The notes beneath the pieces were generated by a model. The model searched no databases. It had not been told where the DNA came from and saw only the letters and a list, made by a program, of their open reading frames with translations. From Lithodes maja (Eukaryota > Arthropoda > Malacostraca > Decapoda > Lithodidae), in assembly GCA_037953745.1 (NCBI GenBank), contig JBAKBP010004418.1:62001-126000 (forward strand): a DNA stretch of 64,000 nt, read 5' to 3'. Shown piece after piece: positions 54,325-64,000 of this stretch; position 1 is the stretch's first letter; every line of letters starts with the position of its first letter. The translations under genes and the position numbers were made by a program.

Positions 54325-56115
54325 TGTTACGCTGGCCAGCTTGCCAGAATGTACTCGTAACTCGCTAGCGCTCGCCAGGGCAGTGAAATGGGCTATAATA
54401 ATCATAGAACGATGTTCTTTCTTTCATAGTGTTCATGTTGTTACAGACAGATCAGTGGTGGTCTTTATTCTTGTCTGTGACACTTGGAAGTATTTTATAT
54501 CATTGATAGAGTATAAGATATGTTGTGTGAAGTTGTAAGGAGAAAGAGAGCGAGCAGCAAGGTGGTATTATGTGCGTGTGTATGTACGTGTGCCTTCCTC
54601 GCTCGGGCGGAGTTTCCCACGCTTGTGATTGGCCGGCGGGCCTGGCGCGTCAAATGACGCCTGCTCCTCATGACGTAGTCGTCTGTGATTGGGTGCCGCT
54701 GTCTTTGTTAGTGCTGGGGGGCTCCTACTCGCGTGTCTCCTTCAGAGCTTGGCATAGCGTGCTTGGTCCTACATGTCCCTTGCAATCTGTCCCCAATCTA
54801 ACCTCCTGTACTACTGTTTCTCTCTCTGAACTTCTTCTTTTCCAATACTTCTCATCTTTATTAATTTACTTATCCCTTCAGGTTCTCGCATACGACTTCC
54901 ATAGTCGGCCAGTCGTATTACCAGCACCAGTTGTCACATACATGTATTGCACTAGCTTTAGGGATAGAGTCATAGTCACATGGTAGCATAGTATTGGGGT
55001 GCTTCTAATTATTGAGCTGTTCTTTCCTACTATTTAATGCTAGACAGTGGAAGGTATCTTTGGTCGTTGGCTGAGTTATGTGTGTGGCAAGTCAGAGCCT
55101 GTACGACTTCGACGAAGCTAGATAGCCTGTAACCCTTGTGCATATTTTTCCTTTGCGAGTGTAGCAGTATACAGGTGAAGGGCTTTTGCCTACTCTTACC
55201 TGTATGCTTGCTACCTCATTTTGTTGACCTTTGTGGAGCGCCAGGGTAAGACCAGGTACTTGAGATCTGGACTTACCAAGAGAGCCTCCAAGTCACTTAA
55301 CGTAACATAAGGGAAATCTGTTCAAGGGGAGACAGTAGGCTATGAGCATGCTTGCGCTCTGCCTAGTTTCCTGGTACCTGTTATGCCACTGCTAGACTTT
55401 ATTAGTGAGAAAGACAGCATTGTGTTTATTAACTTTAATTGTGTATGCTTTAGGAATTATTCACGCCTTATTTTAGCCTAGGTTGATGCATAGTGCACAA
55501 CCCCGTTTGGCTGTTACGTTGGCTAAAGAAGTACTGATTTGAGTGGCTATTATTAGTGCTGTCACAGAGTTGTTGTACTCCCTTGTTTTATGTATATGTA
55601 TCCTACTTATTGGTGTATTTAAGATACACGCTTTGGTGTCCTGCACCCTGCATTATTTCTGTTCTATATTGACGAGCATCTTAGAGCATCAGACGTTTCA
55701 GAAGATTTTTTATCTGATTGCTGTAGGACTAGACTTCCAGTGTTTTCATAGAGCATTGAAGAGTTTAGTGTTGAGTACAGACTCACACTAAAGTTAACGT
55801 AAGCATATACTCCTTTATTAAATCTTGTTATAGTTTATTCAAGCATTGTTATTACTTAAGAGCATTTTATTAACGTAAAGTACTCCTGTTGTGAGTAGGC
55901 TTTGCCGTCACCGGATAGCCTTTGTAGAAGTGCACTAAAATCCAGTTAATTGATACCCCGTTATCCAGTAGATTAACTCTGGAGGGTTTGAGTGTTTTGT
56001 TCACCGGCGTAATAGTTCGAGGGTTTGGAATTAGCGTACCGTTGTTGCAGATATAGCCTATCTTCTAGTCTATTATTAAGTGCCCTTGTTTATTTCGTAG
56101 TGCCGGTCGTATACA
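54325..56115 (+). repeat. 3' LTR of element 3
   Basis: It starts TGTTACGCTGG and ends CGTATACA (one base longer than the 5' end), then GTAT. It differs from the 5' LTR at several positions noted by reading (for example 54652, 54695, 54742, and a short deletion after 54960). Confidence 0.9.
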
Positions 56116-56119
56116 GTAT

Positions 56120-56892
56120 ATAAAATATATTCACAATATAGATCCTCCTCTGGCCAGATATAAGTGTCACCTTCGTCATGCCTCACCTCCCTTACACCAA
56201 CTTTGATAATATCTGTCGCTTCAGGACACATCACCACGTCCAGAGGCCACACTCTCAGACAGGCCCCCTTGTTAACAAAAAACATAGATGGAATGTTTAT
56301 CTTTGGGATTACAAGCATGATACATTATTCTTATAGTATTTATATTGTGCATAACCATGTACAGCATATTAACATATATTAAGCATGCTGATATTTGAAT
56401 CTTATAAACGTTAGAGCCTAACTTTAAATAAATTATATTAAACATAGCATAGCTTTATCTCGTTTCGGTTAGTTACATATTCTAATGATTTACTATATAC
56501 TGCATTAACACACACACACAGCACCAACTAAACCAACATATTTTTCCACAACTTGTCACAAGAGCTTCATGGGTGATGGAAAGTTGGACCAACTGTGTCA
56601 GCACTCATGGCTGTTTTCTTGACATAAAACTGCCAGCAACAATATTTTCCAAAGTGTGAACGTTAGACAAGACACAATTTGTGTTACACAAACAATGGTG
56701 AGTAAGAGAAAGACAATGAAGGGTTTACATGATATGAAGGTATACGGTGTATACACCAAGTGGATATTTTTGCTTCCACACACTATTATCCTTATTGAAC
56801 TAGAACATGTTAACGAGTGTTGGTATTGCTTTGGTGCTCTTCGGAGTGTTTTCATCAACGTTTTTATCATGAAATATTAGAATTTTCCTTAA
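56120..56892. other. Flank of element 3, no gene recognised
   Basis: AT-rich with a short CA run at 56512-56521. Open frames on both strands near 56600-56880 have no recognisable motif. Confidence 0.4.
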
Positions 56893-57105
56893 CCCCTTCT
56901 GTACCGGCGACATCCTTTTTACTTTATTCATGGTACTACTATTTGATTTCATTCAGTTCAACAAGGACTTCTAGAAATGATTTGGCTTCAAACTATATCA
57001 ATCAACACCTTTACCTAAAACAGATCCTTCCTAAGCTGCATGTAATCGTCTAAATAAAACTATGATAATTAACAAAAACGTCGCTGGTATGGAAGGGGTC
57101 AAGGG
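56893..57105. mobile_element. TTAA-type MITE, about 210 bp
   Basis: The left end is TTAACCCCTTCTGTACCGGC. The right end, inverted, is CCCCTTCCATACCAGCGACG followed by TCAA where TTAA is expected. A third half-copy of the end (CCCCTTCTGTACTTGACAAG) lies near 57345. No coding capacity. Confidence 0.6.
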
Positions 57106-57815
57106 TACCCACTCATCTGTTATGGGAGTCAGGTTAGCAGTCACGATTTAAGGCCTACCTATAATAAATGGACTATAGTTAATAGTAAAAACGTTATATT
57201 TCGTTTCAGGATGAACTGCAGTCCATCCAGTACCACGACGAGAGGCCTTGTCAAGTTATATTTTGAAACTTAAAAGAGGAACAGAATTTCACCCTGTTAA
57301 TCTGTCGACTGGAAATCCGAAAATGTGAAGATTTGTTGACAACCCCTTCTGTACTTGACAAGGCAGACACGGAAGCTGATGCCCAGTAAACATACACGTT
57401 GATTGGGAAGAGGAGAACACAAATTGTTTTAAAGTGAAGCGAAATGCGTCCATATAACAGTGTTAACTATAGTAGGTTATAGAGGTACTATTGACAAGAA
57501 GTTTTACAATATTTACATGTGGGTTTTTTTTACTCCTCCAATGTCATATATTATCTAGTATCAATTACCGTAATGTGTATAAGTTAATTTCCAACAATGA
57601 TGATTGACAATAAGATATCCAAAATGGAATCATCAATAGCTTGAAGATAAATATGTGATAATCAAAACTATTTCCGTTTCACACCCGATCGCCAGTTTTG
57701 GACAATTTTAGACTTAACAAGTAGTGTGTGTGGGGTGTAGGAGAGTTGACTGACTGATTGTAAGAGGATAGGTGTGGGGAGGAAGACTACAGTGTAAAAT
57801 AATATGTATTTCAGG
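57106..57815. other. Stretch without recognised genes
   Basis: No supported feature apart from the short MITE-end match near 57345. Confidence 0.35.
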
Positions 57816-58623
57816 TAATAAGTAAAGCAATGTAATAGCATACGCTGATGGCATTGTTATTTTAGCGCCCTCATCAAAAGGAATACAGCTTTTATTAAAC
57901 ATCCTAAAACTCGAAGCAAAACAATATTGACATTCAGATTAATACTCGTAAATAAATACGTATGTACCTTACAGGTAATAATGCTACTAATTTCGAGCCA
58001 AAGATGGGGCTACAGTATAGGATAACAATACTGCTAATGAAGATAAATACCTAGGGCATATTCTAGATAATAACCTTAATAATGACAAGGACATAATTTA
58101 ATATCGAAAAAGATTCTACAAATAATATAATTGTATTTTAATACAATTTTCAAATGTAAATACTAATGTTTTTGTTCAATTATTTCAAAGATAATGTTTA
58201 AGTTTCTATGGCTCAAAATTATGGTTATGTAACAAGAAATGTAAACTTCCATTGAACCAATTTGCAATAGGCTACCACAAGACAATAACGAAAATCGTAA
58301 CATTCAAATACTGGGAGAGTAATCATAAAGCATGTAATATGTCTGATTTAATTACTTTTAATAATGTATTCAATTGGCAAACCATTAGATTTGCTTTTAA
58401 GCTTTTGAAGCAGCTTTGCACTTTTTTAAAATGTTTTTTGTTTAATATCTATGATAGTCTTTTTAGTATTCACAAAGTAAAAACTATTATTTTTAGTACT
58501 TATGATATGTCAAACTTAACATATAATAATATTGACAACATTAAATCCAGGATATTATTTGTTCAAAATCATAACTTTACCTCATATACCTATGTAAACA
58601 GTTATATGTATGGCTTGTTATGA
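57816..58623 (+). pseudogene. LINE RT C-terminal remnant
   Basis: Broken translation gives VIAYADGIVILAPSSKGIQLL (a YADD-like box with Asp to Gly) and DKYLGHILDNNLNND. The open part 58252-58623 has LNQFAIGYHK, ESNHKACNMSDLITF and RILFVQNHN, a pattern known from the RT tail of some non-LTR elements. Several stops precede it. Confidence 0.55.
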
Positions 58624-58684
58624 AATATAGTATTGAGTCTGAGTCTGAATCTTTCTATAATATTATATGTACTGGATATATACA

Positions 58685-58735
58685 ATGAAAGAGAGAGAGG
58701 GAGAGAGGGAGAGAGAGAGAGAGAAAAAAAAAGGA
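58685..58735. repeat. (GA)n-rich run with an A tract
   Basis: GAGAGAGAGGGAGAGAGGGAG-type simple repeat followed by an A run. Confidence 0.85.
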
Positions 58736-59045
58736 ACAAAACCATTTACAATTTGATTTTGATGCATTGCTCCGTTAATTTCAGCTCTCCAGCTACTCCC
58801 TCCCACAATCCACATTCGCCGTTCCATTTCATGACGTCGATGGTTCAGGGCCGTGTTACCACAATTAAATAGCCTGAGGCATTCGAGTTCTCACTCAGGG
58901 GAGTACCTTTCTTTTGGAATGTTGAAGGTGATATCCACGGAGCTTTGCTCTGGCCAAGTGATATTATTTGTTTTTGACAAACAATTAAGCTTTAAATAGC
59001 GAACCTATGGTATTTGAAAGTGGCCACCTGGCGAGGATTTTTCAT
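58736..59045. other. Short stretch without recognised genes
   Basis: No supported feature. Confidence 0.35.
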
Positions 59046-59525
59046 ACATTCCCGACTAAAATCGTAATTTTCCCATAAATATCGTTATTACTTATTCATA
59101 TGCGGCTATATTACTTTTAATATGAATATATTAACATGTAACAGCAATATAACAAGTAGGAATAGTATTTGGGGGGTGAAAAACAAAAAATATTGCCAAC
59201 CGGTTAATTCATGAGAGTAGATCCGGCTCAGCACACATCCTCCCTCTCTCACTTATCAATCGACACTGGAGCTTTGTAAGTGAAGTCTTTCTCTTGCCAT
59301 AATCTCTATATGCGTCCCACACGACCTTGAAACCGGGTGGGGGATATTGGCGCGGAAAATAAACCGATAAACAAGGGAATAAAAGGAAAAATAGGTAATA
59401 GTTGAAGGGGGGGGGGTGACTAATGTGGACGAGTGATAGGAGGTATGGAAAGAAATTATCTCGCATATTCCTTGGTTTTGATTGCCACTGGGGTCTTTTA
59501 AAAGTGTTGTTTTAGGCCTTGGATC
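59046..59525 (+). repeat. Interspersed repeat, copy A
   Basis: Shares with copies B and C the strings ACTTATTCATATGCG, ATATTAACATGTAACA, a G run, GATAGGAGGTATGGA and ATTATCTC in the same order. It is noncoding and the family is not recognised. Confidence 0.7.
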
Positions 59526-59526
59526 T

Positions 59527-59845
59527 TAACCCCTCCAATCCCAGCACGGTATATATACGTCGGTAGATAAGTAACTCTCCAGTCCCAGCGAAGTATATAT
59601 CCGTCAGTAATGTACTTTCTTTGTAACTGCCTGTACAACCCTGTACCAGTTACCACAAACTTTTGAGCACTGCTCCTATATTGGCAACACTTCTCAGCTT
59701 ATATGAAACCCACTAAAGGGTGACAAGAGCCAGTGTTGCCTCATCTTTGGAGGTGGATAGGTGGTCTCTCCTTCCATTTTTGCCACATTGCTTGGGACTG
59801 CTGGGGACTTTTATTACTGTATCCTACGGTACAGTACGGGTTAAA
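59527..59845. mobile_element. Possible TTAA-type MITE, about 315 bp
   Basis: Starts TTAACCCCTCCAATCCCAGC and ends ACAGTACGGGTTAA, so both sides have TTAA next to CCC/GGG. The inner ends do not match each other well. A tandem pair of CCAGCacGGTATATATaCGTC-like strings is inside. Confidence 0.45.
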
Positions 59846-59895
59846 GGCGAGCTGTGTGTAATAGACACCCTACCGCCAGGCGACGATATTAGGCC

Positions 59896-60375
59896 TCATT
59901 CCCGCCTAAAATCATAATTTTACGATAAATGTTGTTATTACTTATTCATATGCGCCTATTTTACGTTTAATATGAAGATATTAACATGTAACACCATTAA
60001 AACAAGTGAGAATAGTGTTTAGATGGTCAAAACCGCAAATTATTGCCGACCGGTCATTCATGAAATGTGAGGCAGGTGCAACGTACACCCTCCCCTCTCG
60101 AGGCCTGAAGCCTGACTGAGTCACTCTCTCACACTCTCTCTTACACAACACATACGATAGGCATATGACCATGCCTTAGAACCGGATTGGAGATGTTAGC
60201 ACGGTAAATAAACCAATAAACAAAGAAATAAGAGGATAAATAGGTGATTAATGAAGGGGGGGGGAAGGGGATTTTGACATATGTGGAGGAGTGATAGGAG
60301 GTATGGAGGGGAATTATCTCACTTAAACACAATTTTTTCTTTTAAGTGCTACTGGAGCCTTTAAAAGTTTTATTT
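59896..60375 (+). repeat. Interspersed repeat, copy B (left arm of a palindrome)
   Basis: The same family as copy A. Its last 140 bases are matched in inverted orientation by 60735-60870. Confidence 0.75.
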
Positions 60376-60734
60376 TAGGCCTTACCTCTTAAGAGTGTTC
60401 TCGCCTTTGCCCACCAAAACCTTTTAAGAGTGTTCTCGCCGTTCCCGGGTAAAGAGTCCCGTCGCCTTTGCCCAGTAAAACCTCTTAAGAGTCTCGGTGC
60501 CATTCCCGGGTTATGCTAAACTGGGTGAAATGATACACATTTATCATTTTATACATATACAAGTTAATATAGCTTTTGTACTATATGCTCTGGTCCAGTG
60601 GCAGAATATATAATAAAGTGTATTTTCGGTAAACTGGTAAATTTCCACTTGATCGCGTGGGGCTTAACCCGAGAAAGGCGCCAGGAATCTTAAGAGTTTT
60701 ACTGGGCGCCGGGACTCTTAAGAGTCGAGGCCTA
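60376..60734. repeat. Centre of the palindrome with CTCTTAAGAGT repeats
   Basis: Starts AGGCCTTACCTCTTAAGAGT and ends, inverted, AGGCCTCGACTCTTAAGAGT. Inside are several copies of CTCTTAAGAGT-like palindromes with CGCC.TTCCCGGGT. It looks like a short foldback element or the loop of a larger one. Confidence 0.6.
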
Positions 60735-61060
60735 AACAAAGCCTTTCAAAACACTACACTGGCCCTTAAAACAAAGCAATTTGTTATTAAGTGAGATAAT
60801 TCCCCTCCATACCTCCTATATTTCCTCCACATGTGTCCCCCCCCTGTTTGCCTCCTCAATTATCTGGTTCCCGATATTTATCAAGTGTTTTTATGCGAGG
60901 ACGGCTGAGAAAGATGGGGAAGGATGGGGGGAGTCTCTCTTCAACCCTCTAACCAGTCTCAGACCTCCCTTTCTCTCAGTACCATGCAAGACACGAGAGA
61001 GGGAGGGTGCACACCGTCTCTCTCGCCGGTCCGGGTCAGATTACGACAGCGGGCCTAAAA
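60735..61060 (-). repeat. Interspersed repeat, copy D (right arm, inverted)
   Basis: The reverse complement matches copy B for at least 140 bases (GGAGGTATGGAGGGGAATTA is shared). Beyond about 60870 the match fades. Confidence 0.65.
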
Positions 61061-61253
61061 TATACAAAATTTACCACTTGTTTTATTGCTTTTCAATGTT
61101 CATATGTTCATATGTTCATATTCATAGTAAAATAGGCACATATTGATAAATAATGATGGTATAATTATATGGTAAATATGACATTTTTTATCAGGAAAGA
61201 ACCAAAATACCTTTGCCTGGCAGGACGTTTCAAATACCATAGCTTCGCCTTTT
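61061..61253. other. Short AT-rich stretch
   Basis: A triple GTTCATAT run near 61100; otherwise nothing recognised. Confidence 0.3.
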
Positions 61254-61670
61254 AACCCTCGTCTAGTGGGGGGTTTGGGCTATTTTGGGCAAATTCAGGC
61301 CCTCCTGAATGATCAATCAAGTATCTGCATTAAAAGAAATTTATTCAGCAAAAGACTAGGCGCTACAAGCTTCAAAGTGAGACCAGAACGAGCTACGTAG
61401 CACTCGTCGTTTTGATGCAGTGCTACCACTAACATGGGAGTTTAGCGTATAGCGGCATATTTTTTCCAGCTACGCTCACTACTGGCTACACTGCCGGCCT
61501 CTCGAGAACAGAGGGAGCGTGAGTCAGTGGGCGGGTGTCGGCCGTGTGGCCTGCTGCACTCCCGGCCTTTTGCACTCTATTTTAACCCTTTAAAAGCCTT
61601 AATAATGCTCCTAACCTGCTGCTTTTTAGATACGGACTTAAGTCGGGCCCCGTTCTTTAAGTGTTAAAGG
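61254..61670. mobile_element. Possible TTAA-type element
   Basis: TTAACCCTCGTCTAGTGGGG at the left and, inverted, TTAACACTTAAAGAACGGGG at the right, similar to the ends at 53339. The two ends are only loosely alike. No coding capacity. Confidence 0.4.
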
Positions 61671-61789
61671 TTAAGAACTCTACTTTTAGCTGATTGCCTG
61701 ATGATACCGAGTCCAAATATATTATTTCAGTTGCTAATATAAACACAAGATGTGTAGGAATGGACAAATGGTAAATTGGTCTGTAATGA

Positions 61790-62185
61790 GTGCCTCTTCA
61801 AATTGAAATACTTTGGAGTCAAAATATGAATATATGAACATTTAAGAGCAATAAAAGAAGTGGGAATAGCATTTGGGGGGGAAAAAGATGTATTATTGCC
61901 GTAAGGTTGTATCATGAGGCGAGAAGAGTCTGAGTAGAAGTCTCTGTGTTGCAAGGATCTCTAGCTGCCTCACACGTGTGGGAGAATTTTGCGCCAAAAA
62001 TTACCCGATAAAAGGGGGAATAAGAGGGAAAATAGATAATCATTGAGGAGGGGGAAAAAGGGAGGGGGACACATATGTAGGAGTGGTAGCAAGTAATGGA
62101 GGGGAAATATCTCGCATAATCACAAATTGCTTTGTTTACGTGCCACTGGGGTGTTTTCTAAGTTTTTTTTTTTATGCTCTGGATC
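61790..62185 (+). repeat. Interspersed repeat, copy C
   Basis: The same order of shared strings as copies A and B (a G run, then AATAAGAGG-like, GGAGTGGTAGCAAGTAATGG, ATATCTCGCATAATC, GCCACTGGGGT). It is more diverged. Confidence 0.6.
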
Positions 62186-62239
62186 TATTGAGGACGGTCG
62201 CAGTGCACCAGAAAAATCTCTATTGAGGACAGTTGCCAT

Positions 62240-62567
62240 TTTTGGGTTAACAAAGTTCCCCACAAACGTTTATTGATAAAACTAAAAACGCATGGAATAC
62301 AAGACAGTGCGTTGAAATGGATAGAACATTGGCTCAGTGACAGAAAGCAAAGAGTAGTCATAAACGGTAAAGCATCCAAATGGATTAATGTAAGTAGCGT
62401 GGTTCTCCAAGTACATGTTGAACATGTTGAAGATATGAAACATAATCTAAATAAGTTGTCACATTTGGCTCAAATTTGGCAAATGTATTTCAATGAGGAT
62501 AAATATAAAGTACTCCATATTGGAAACCAAAATGAGAAAGCAAACTATTCGATGAATGGCACCCAGC
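62240..62567 (+). pseudogene. CR1-like RT fragment with an internal deletion
   Basis: Contains LKTHGIQDSALKWIEHWLSDRKQ and then, after a deletion that removes the GVPQG and FADD boxes, LNKLSHLAQIWQM and YKVLHIGNQNEKANY. It is close to the CR1-like LINE at 49345-53180, in the other orientation. It ends at CAGCTTAA. Confidence 0.8.
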
Positions 62568-62869
62568 TTAACCTCTCCGCGGCGCACAGGGGGTTTTCTA
62601 CAGGGTAAGACTGTGCGCACCTATGATGATTTTGGGACCTATTGCAAATTTCGATAAAAAGTACATCATCGTGTAGGGAATGTTTGCGGGCATCGGCCCA
62701 TATATATTTGACCCCCCAAAAAATGTCTGGGGGGGGTGGGGGAACGGTCCGTAGTTGAAAAATGTGGAGCGAATGGCACCGCGCGGCTAGATTGTCATCG
62801 AGCGGCGAGATTTCCCTGCCGAATATTTACGCGCGCAGGGGATAGAAGGAGAGGGAGGAGGGGGTGGGT
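62568..62869. other. GC-richer stretch starting at a TTAA
   Basis: The CR1 fragment breaks exactly at a TTAA that is also present at the same place in the full CR1-like copy, followed by CCTCTCCGCGGCGCACAGGG. This suggests the left end of another TTAA element. No right end was found before the window ends. Confidence 0.4.
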
Positions 62870-63430
62870 TACGGCGTATTATCACGTATATGTCCATTTT
62901 TGAGCCCTTTTAGGCTATGTAGAGTATGTATACGTGTGTAGGCCACCCATATAACAATGAATATACCTCATAGTGACCAAAAATTGCAATATATAAGGGA
63001 ATTATAAGATAATTTGTAGGCGGGAATGAAGATGTGTTGGAGGTTTCGCGGCAATTTATGAGCTGAGAGTGTGGTTTACGCCATACATATCACGTATATC
63101 TTGTACGTAGAGCACTGTCATGCTATAATACAGACTTGTACGTATGTATACGTGCCATATTATATCAAAATATATACCGCATATTGACCAATTCATGCGA
63201 TATTTACGCACATTATCAAAGAGTTTCTATGCGTGAACCAAGGTGTGAGTGAGTTGTGCTGGGAATGAAAGGGGGAGAGGGTGTGTTACGCCATAAATAT
63301 CACGTAAATCTTGTATTTAGAGCACTGTCATGCTATAATAAAGACGTGTACGTATGTAGGCGTCCCATATAACAAGGAATATACCGCATATAGCCCAATT
63401 GATGCGATATTTACGCAAATTGTGAATGTG
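62870..63430. repeat. Tandem array, about three units of 200-230 bp
   Basis: Units beginning near 62870, 63070 and 63285 share TTACGCCATA.ATATCACGTA, then GAGCACTGTCATGCTATAAT, ACGTATGTA and TATATACCGCATAT. Units 2 and 3 are closest. Noncoding. Confidence 0.7.
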
Positions 63431-63459
63431 TTTCTAGCAGACGGAAGCCTGAAAGGGTG

Positions 63460-63560
63460 GGTTGGGGGCAGTGGCGTAGCTAAGGGGGGGGGGGGGGGGG
63501 GCGGGAGGGGGCTGTTTGAAATCGCCCCCTGGGCCCCCAAGAGAAGGGGGCCCCCAAATG
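63460..63560. repeat. G/C-rich repeat with a CAGTGGCGTAGCTA start
   Basis: CAGTGGCGTAGCTAAGGGG, a long G run and GGGCCCCC strings. CAGTGGCGTAGC is a common end of animal DNA elements of hAT-like type. The other end was not found. Confidence 0.35.
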
Positions 63561-64000
63561 GATCTGAAAATAATATTAATTATACTAATAGTATATACTG
63601 TATATATAAGTAATATTAATAATGAGTAAAATAAACACCATGTGTGTTTTCTGATTTAACCTCTTTCTTTTCTTCTATCCTGCGACGTCATGGGTATTTA
63701 AAATTAGAAAAATAACGATCACTCCAGCAGTATTGATTTGGCGGTGCAAGGGGAAACATCGTCGCTCTTGCTCCTAGCCTCCTACCTGCTACTTGCTTAG
63801 GACGCACTGCCTATAGGTAGGCCTGATGATTATACTTTATATACATTACAAAATAGCACTATTGAGTTTGACAGTTGGTTAATATACTGTGTTTTTTGTA
63901 AGCATGTGTAAAGGAATAATAAGATATAGCCTAATTTGACAACAAGAAACATGGTGATTGTTAGTAAGTTGAGTGTATAATCGAAGATTAGGCCTACATA
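63561..64000. other. Right edge, no gene recognised
   Basis: AT-rich sequence without a supported feature. Confidence 0.35.

Larger units (their letters stand above)
34400..56115 (+). mobile_element. LTR retrotransposon element 3 (Gmr1-like gypsy: IN before RT), full-length but decayed and with nested inserts
   Basis: A 21.7-kb unit flanked by GTAT (34396-34399 and 56116-56119). Without the four main inserts it is about 9.2 kb. It has LTRs of about 1.79 kb, a primer binding site, Gag, zinc knuckle, protease, integrase, RT, RNase H and a polypurine tract. The LTRs differ by several substitutions and indels, so it is older than elements 1 and 2. Many stops are explained by C-to-T or G-to-A changes, including the LTR start (TA for TG). 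It is not autonomous now, but its layout shows what the complete family looked like. Confidence 0.9.

Overview
The window looks like transposon-rich nuclear DNA of an arthropod, most likely a decapod crustacean. This is inferred from the TTAGG-type interstitial repeats, the mixture of CR1-like, RTE-like and other LINEs, Ty3/gypsy elements with 4-bp target duplications, many TTAA-flanked short elements and tRNA-derived SINE pieces. No ordinary host gene was recognised. Almost everything that can be named is a mobile element or its remains.

Layout. 1-5.4 kb: a minus-strand protein-primed family B DNA polymerase gene (Polinton/adintovirus type). Its splice signals give four exons, and it has two apparent single-base frameshifts. 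5.4-7.1 kb: simple, telomere-like and tandem repeats. 7.1-12.0 kb: two copies of one LINE family nested in a short foldback element. 13.3-21.6 kb and 23.9-32.1 kb: two complete, young, same-orientation LTR retrotransposons (elements 1 and 2), each with its own 4-bp target duplication. 34.4-56.1 kb: a third, older LTR element (element 3) of the same lineage, swollen from about 9.2 kb to 21.7 kb by nested insertions. 56.1-64.0 kb: short TTAA elements, LINE remnants, a four-copy repeat family with a palindrome, and a tandem array at the right end.

The most interesting material is in 13-56 kb. Element 3 has the order Gag - zinc knuckle - protease - integrase - reverse transcriptase - RNase H. The integrase sits before RT, as in copia elements and in the gypsy-related Gmr1 group, and its Gag has the sequence pattern of the SCAN domain. 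Elements 1 and 2 are non-autonomous relatives. They keep Gag, zinc knuckle and protease, but the pol region is a scrambled mosaic of integrase, RT and RNase H scraps without catalytic cores. It is nevertheless read as one long frame (1303 codons in element 1). The LTRs of the two groups share hairpins whose stems covary.

Nested in element 3 are: a 6.1-kb DNA transposon with about 370-bp terminal inverted repeats, a 3-bp duplication, an RNase-H-like candidate domain, a FEN/XPG-like nuclease and a CXC zinc domain (Academ/AcademX-like by architecture); a 2.1-kb element with an AT duplication; a 3.8-kb CR1-like LINE with an SGNH-hydrolase ORF1, itself interrupted by a SINE-like piece; and a 478-bp TTAA element. 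Removing the inserts restores continuous element 3 sequence at each site, so the boundaries are well supported. Most coding regions carry stops or frameshifts, several of them at homopolymers, so some may be assembly errors.
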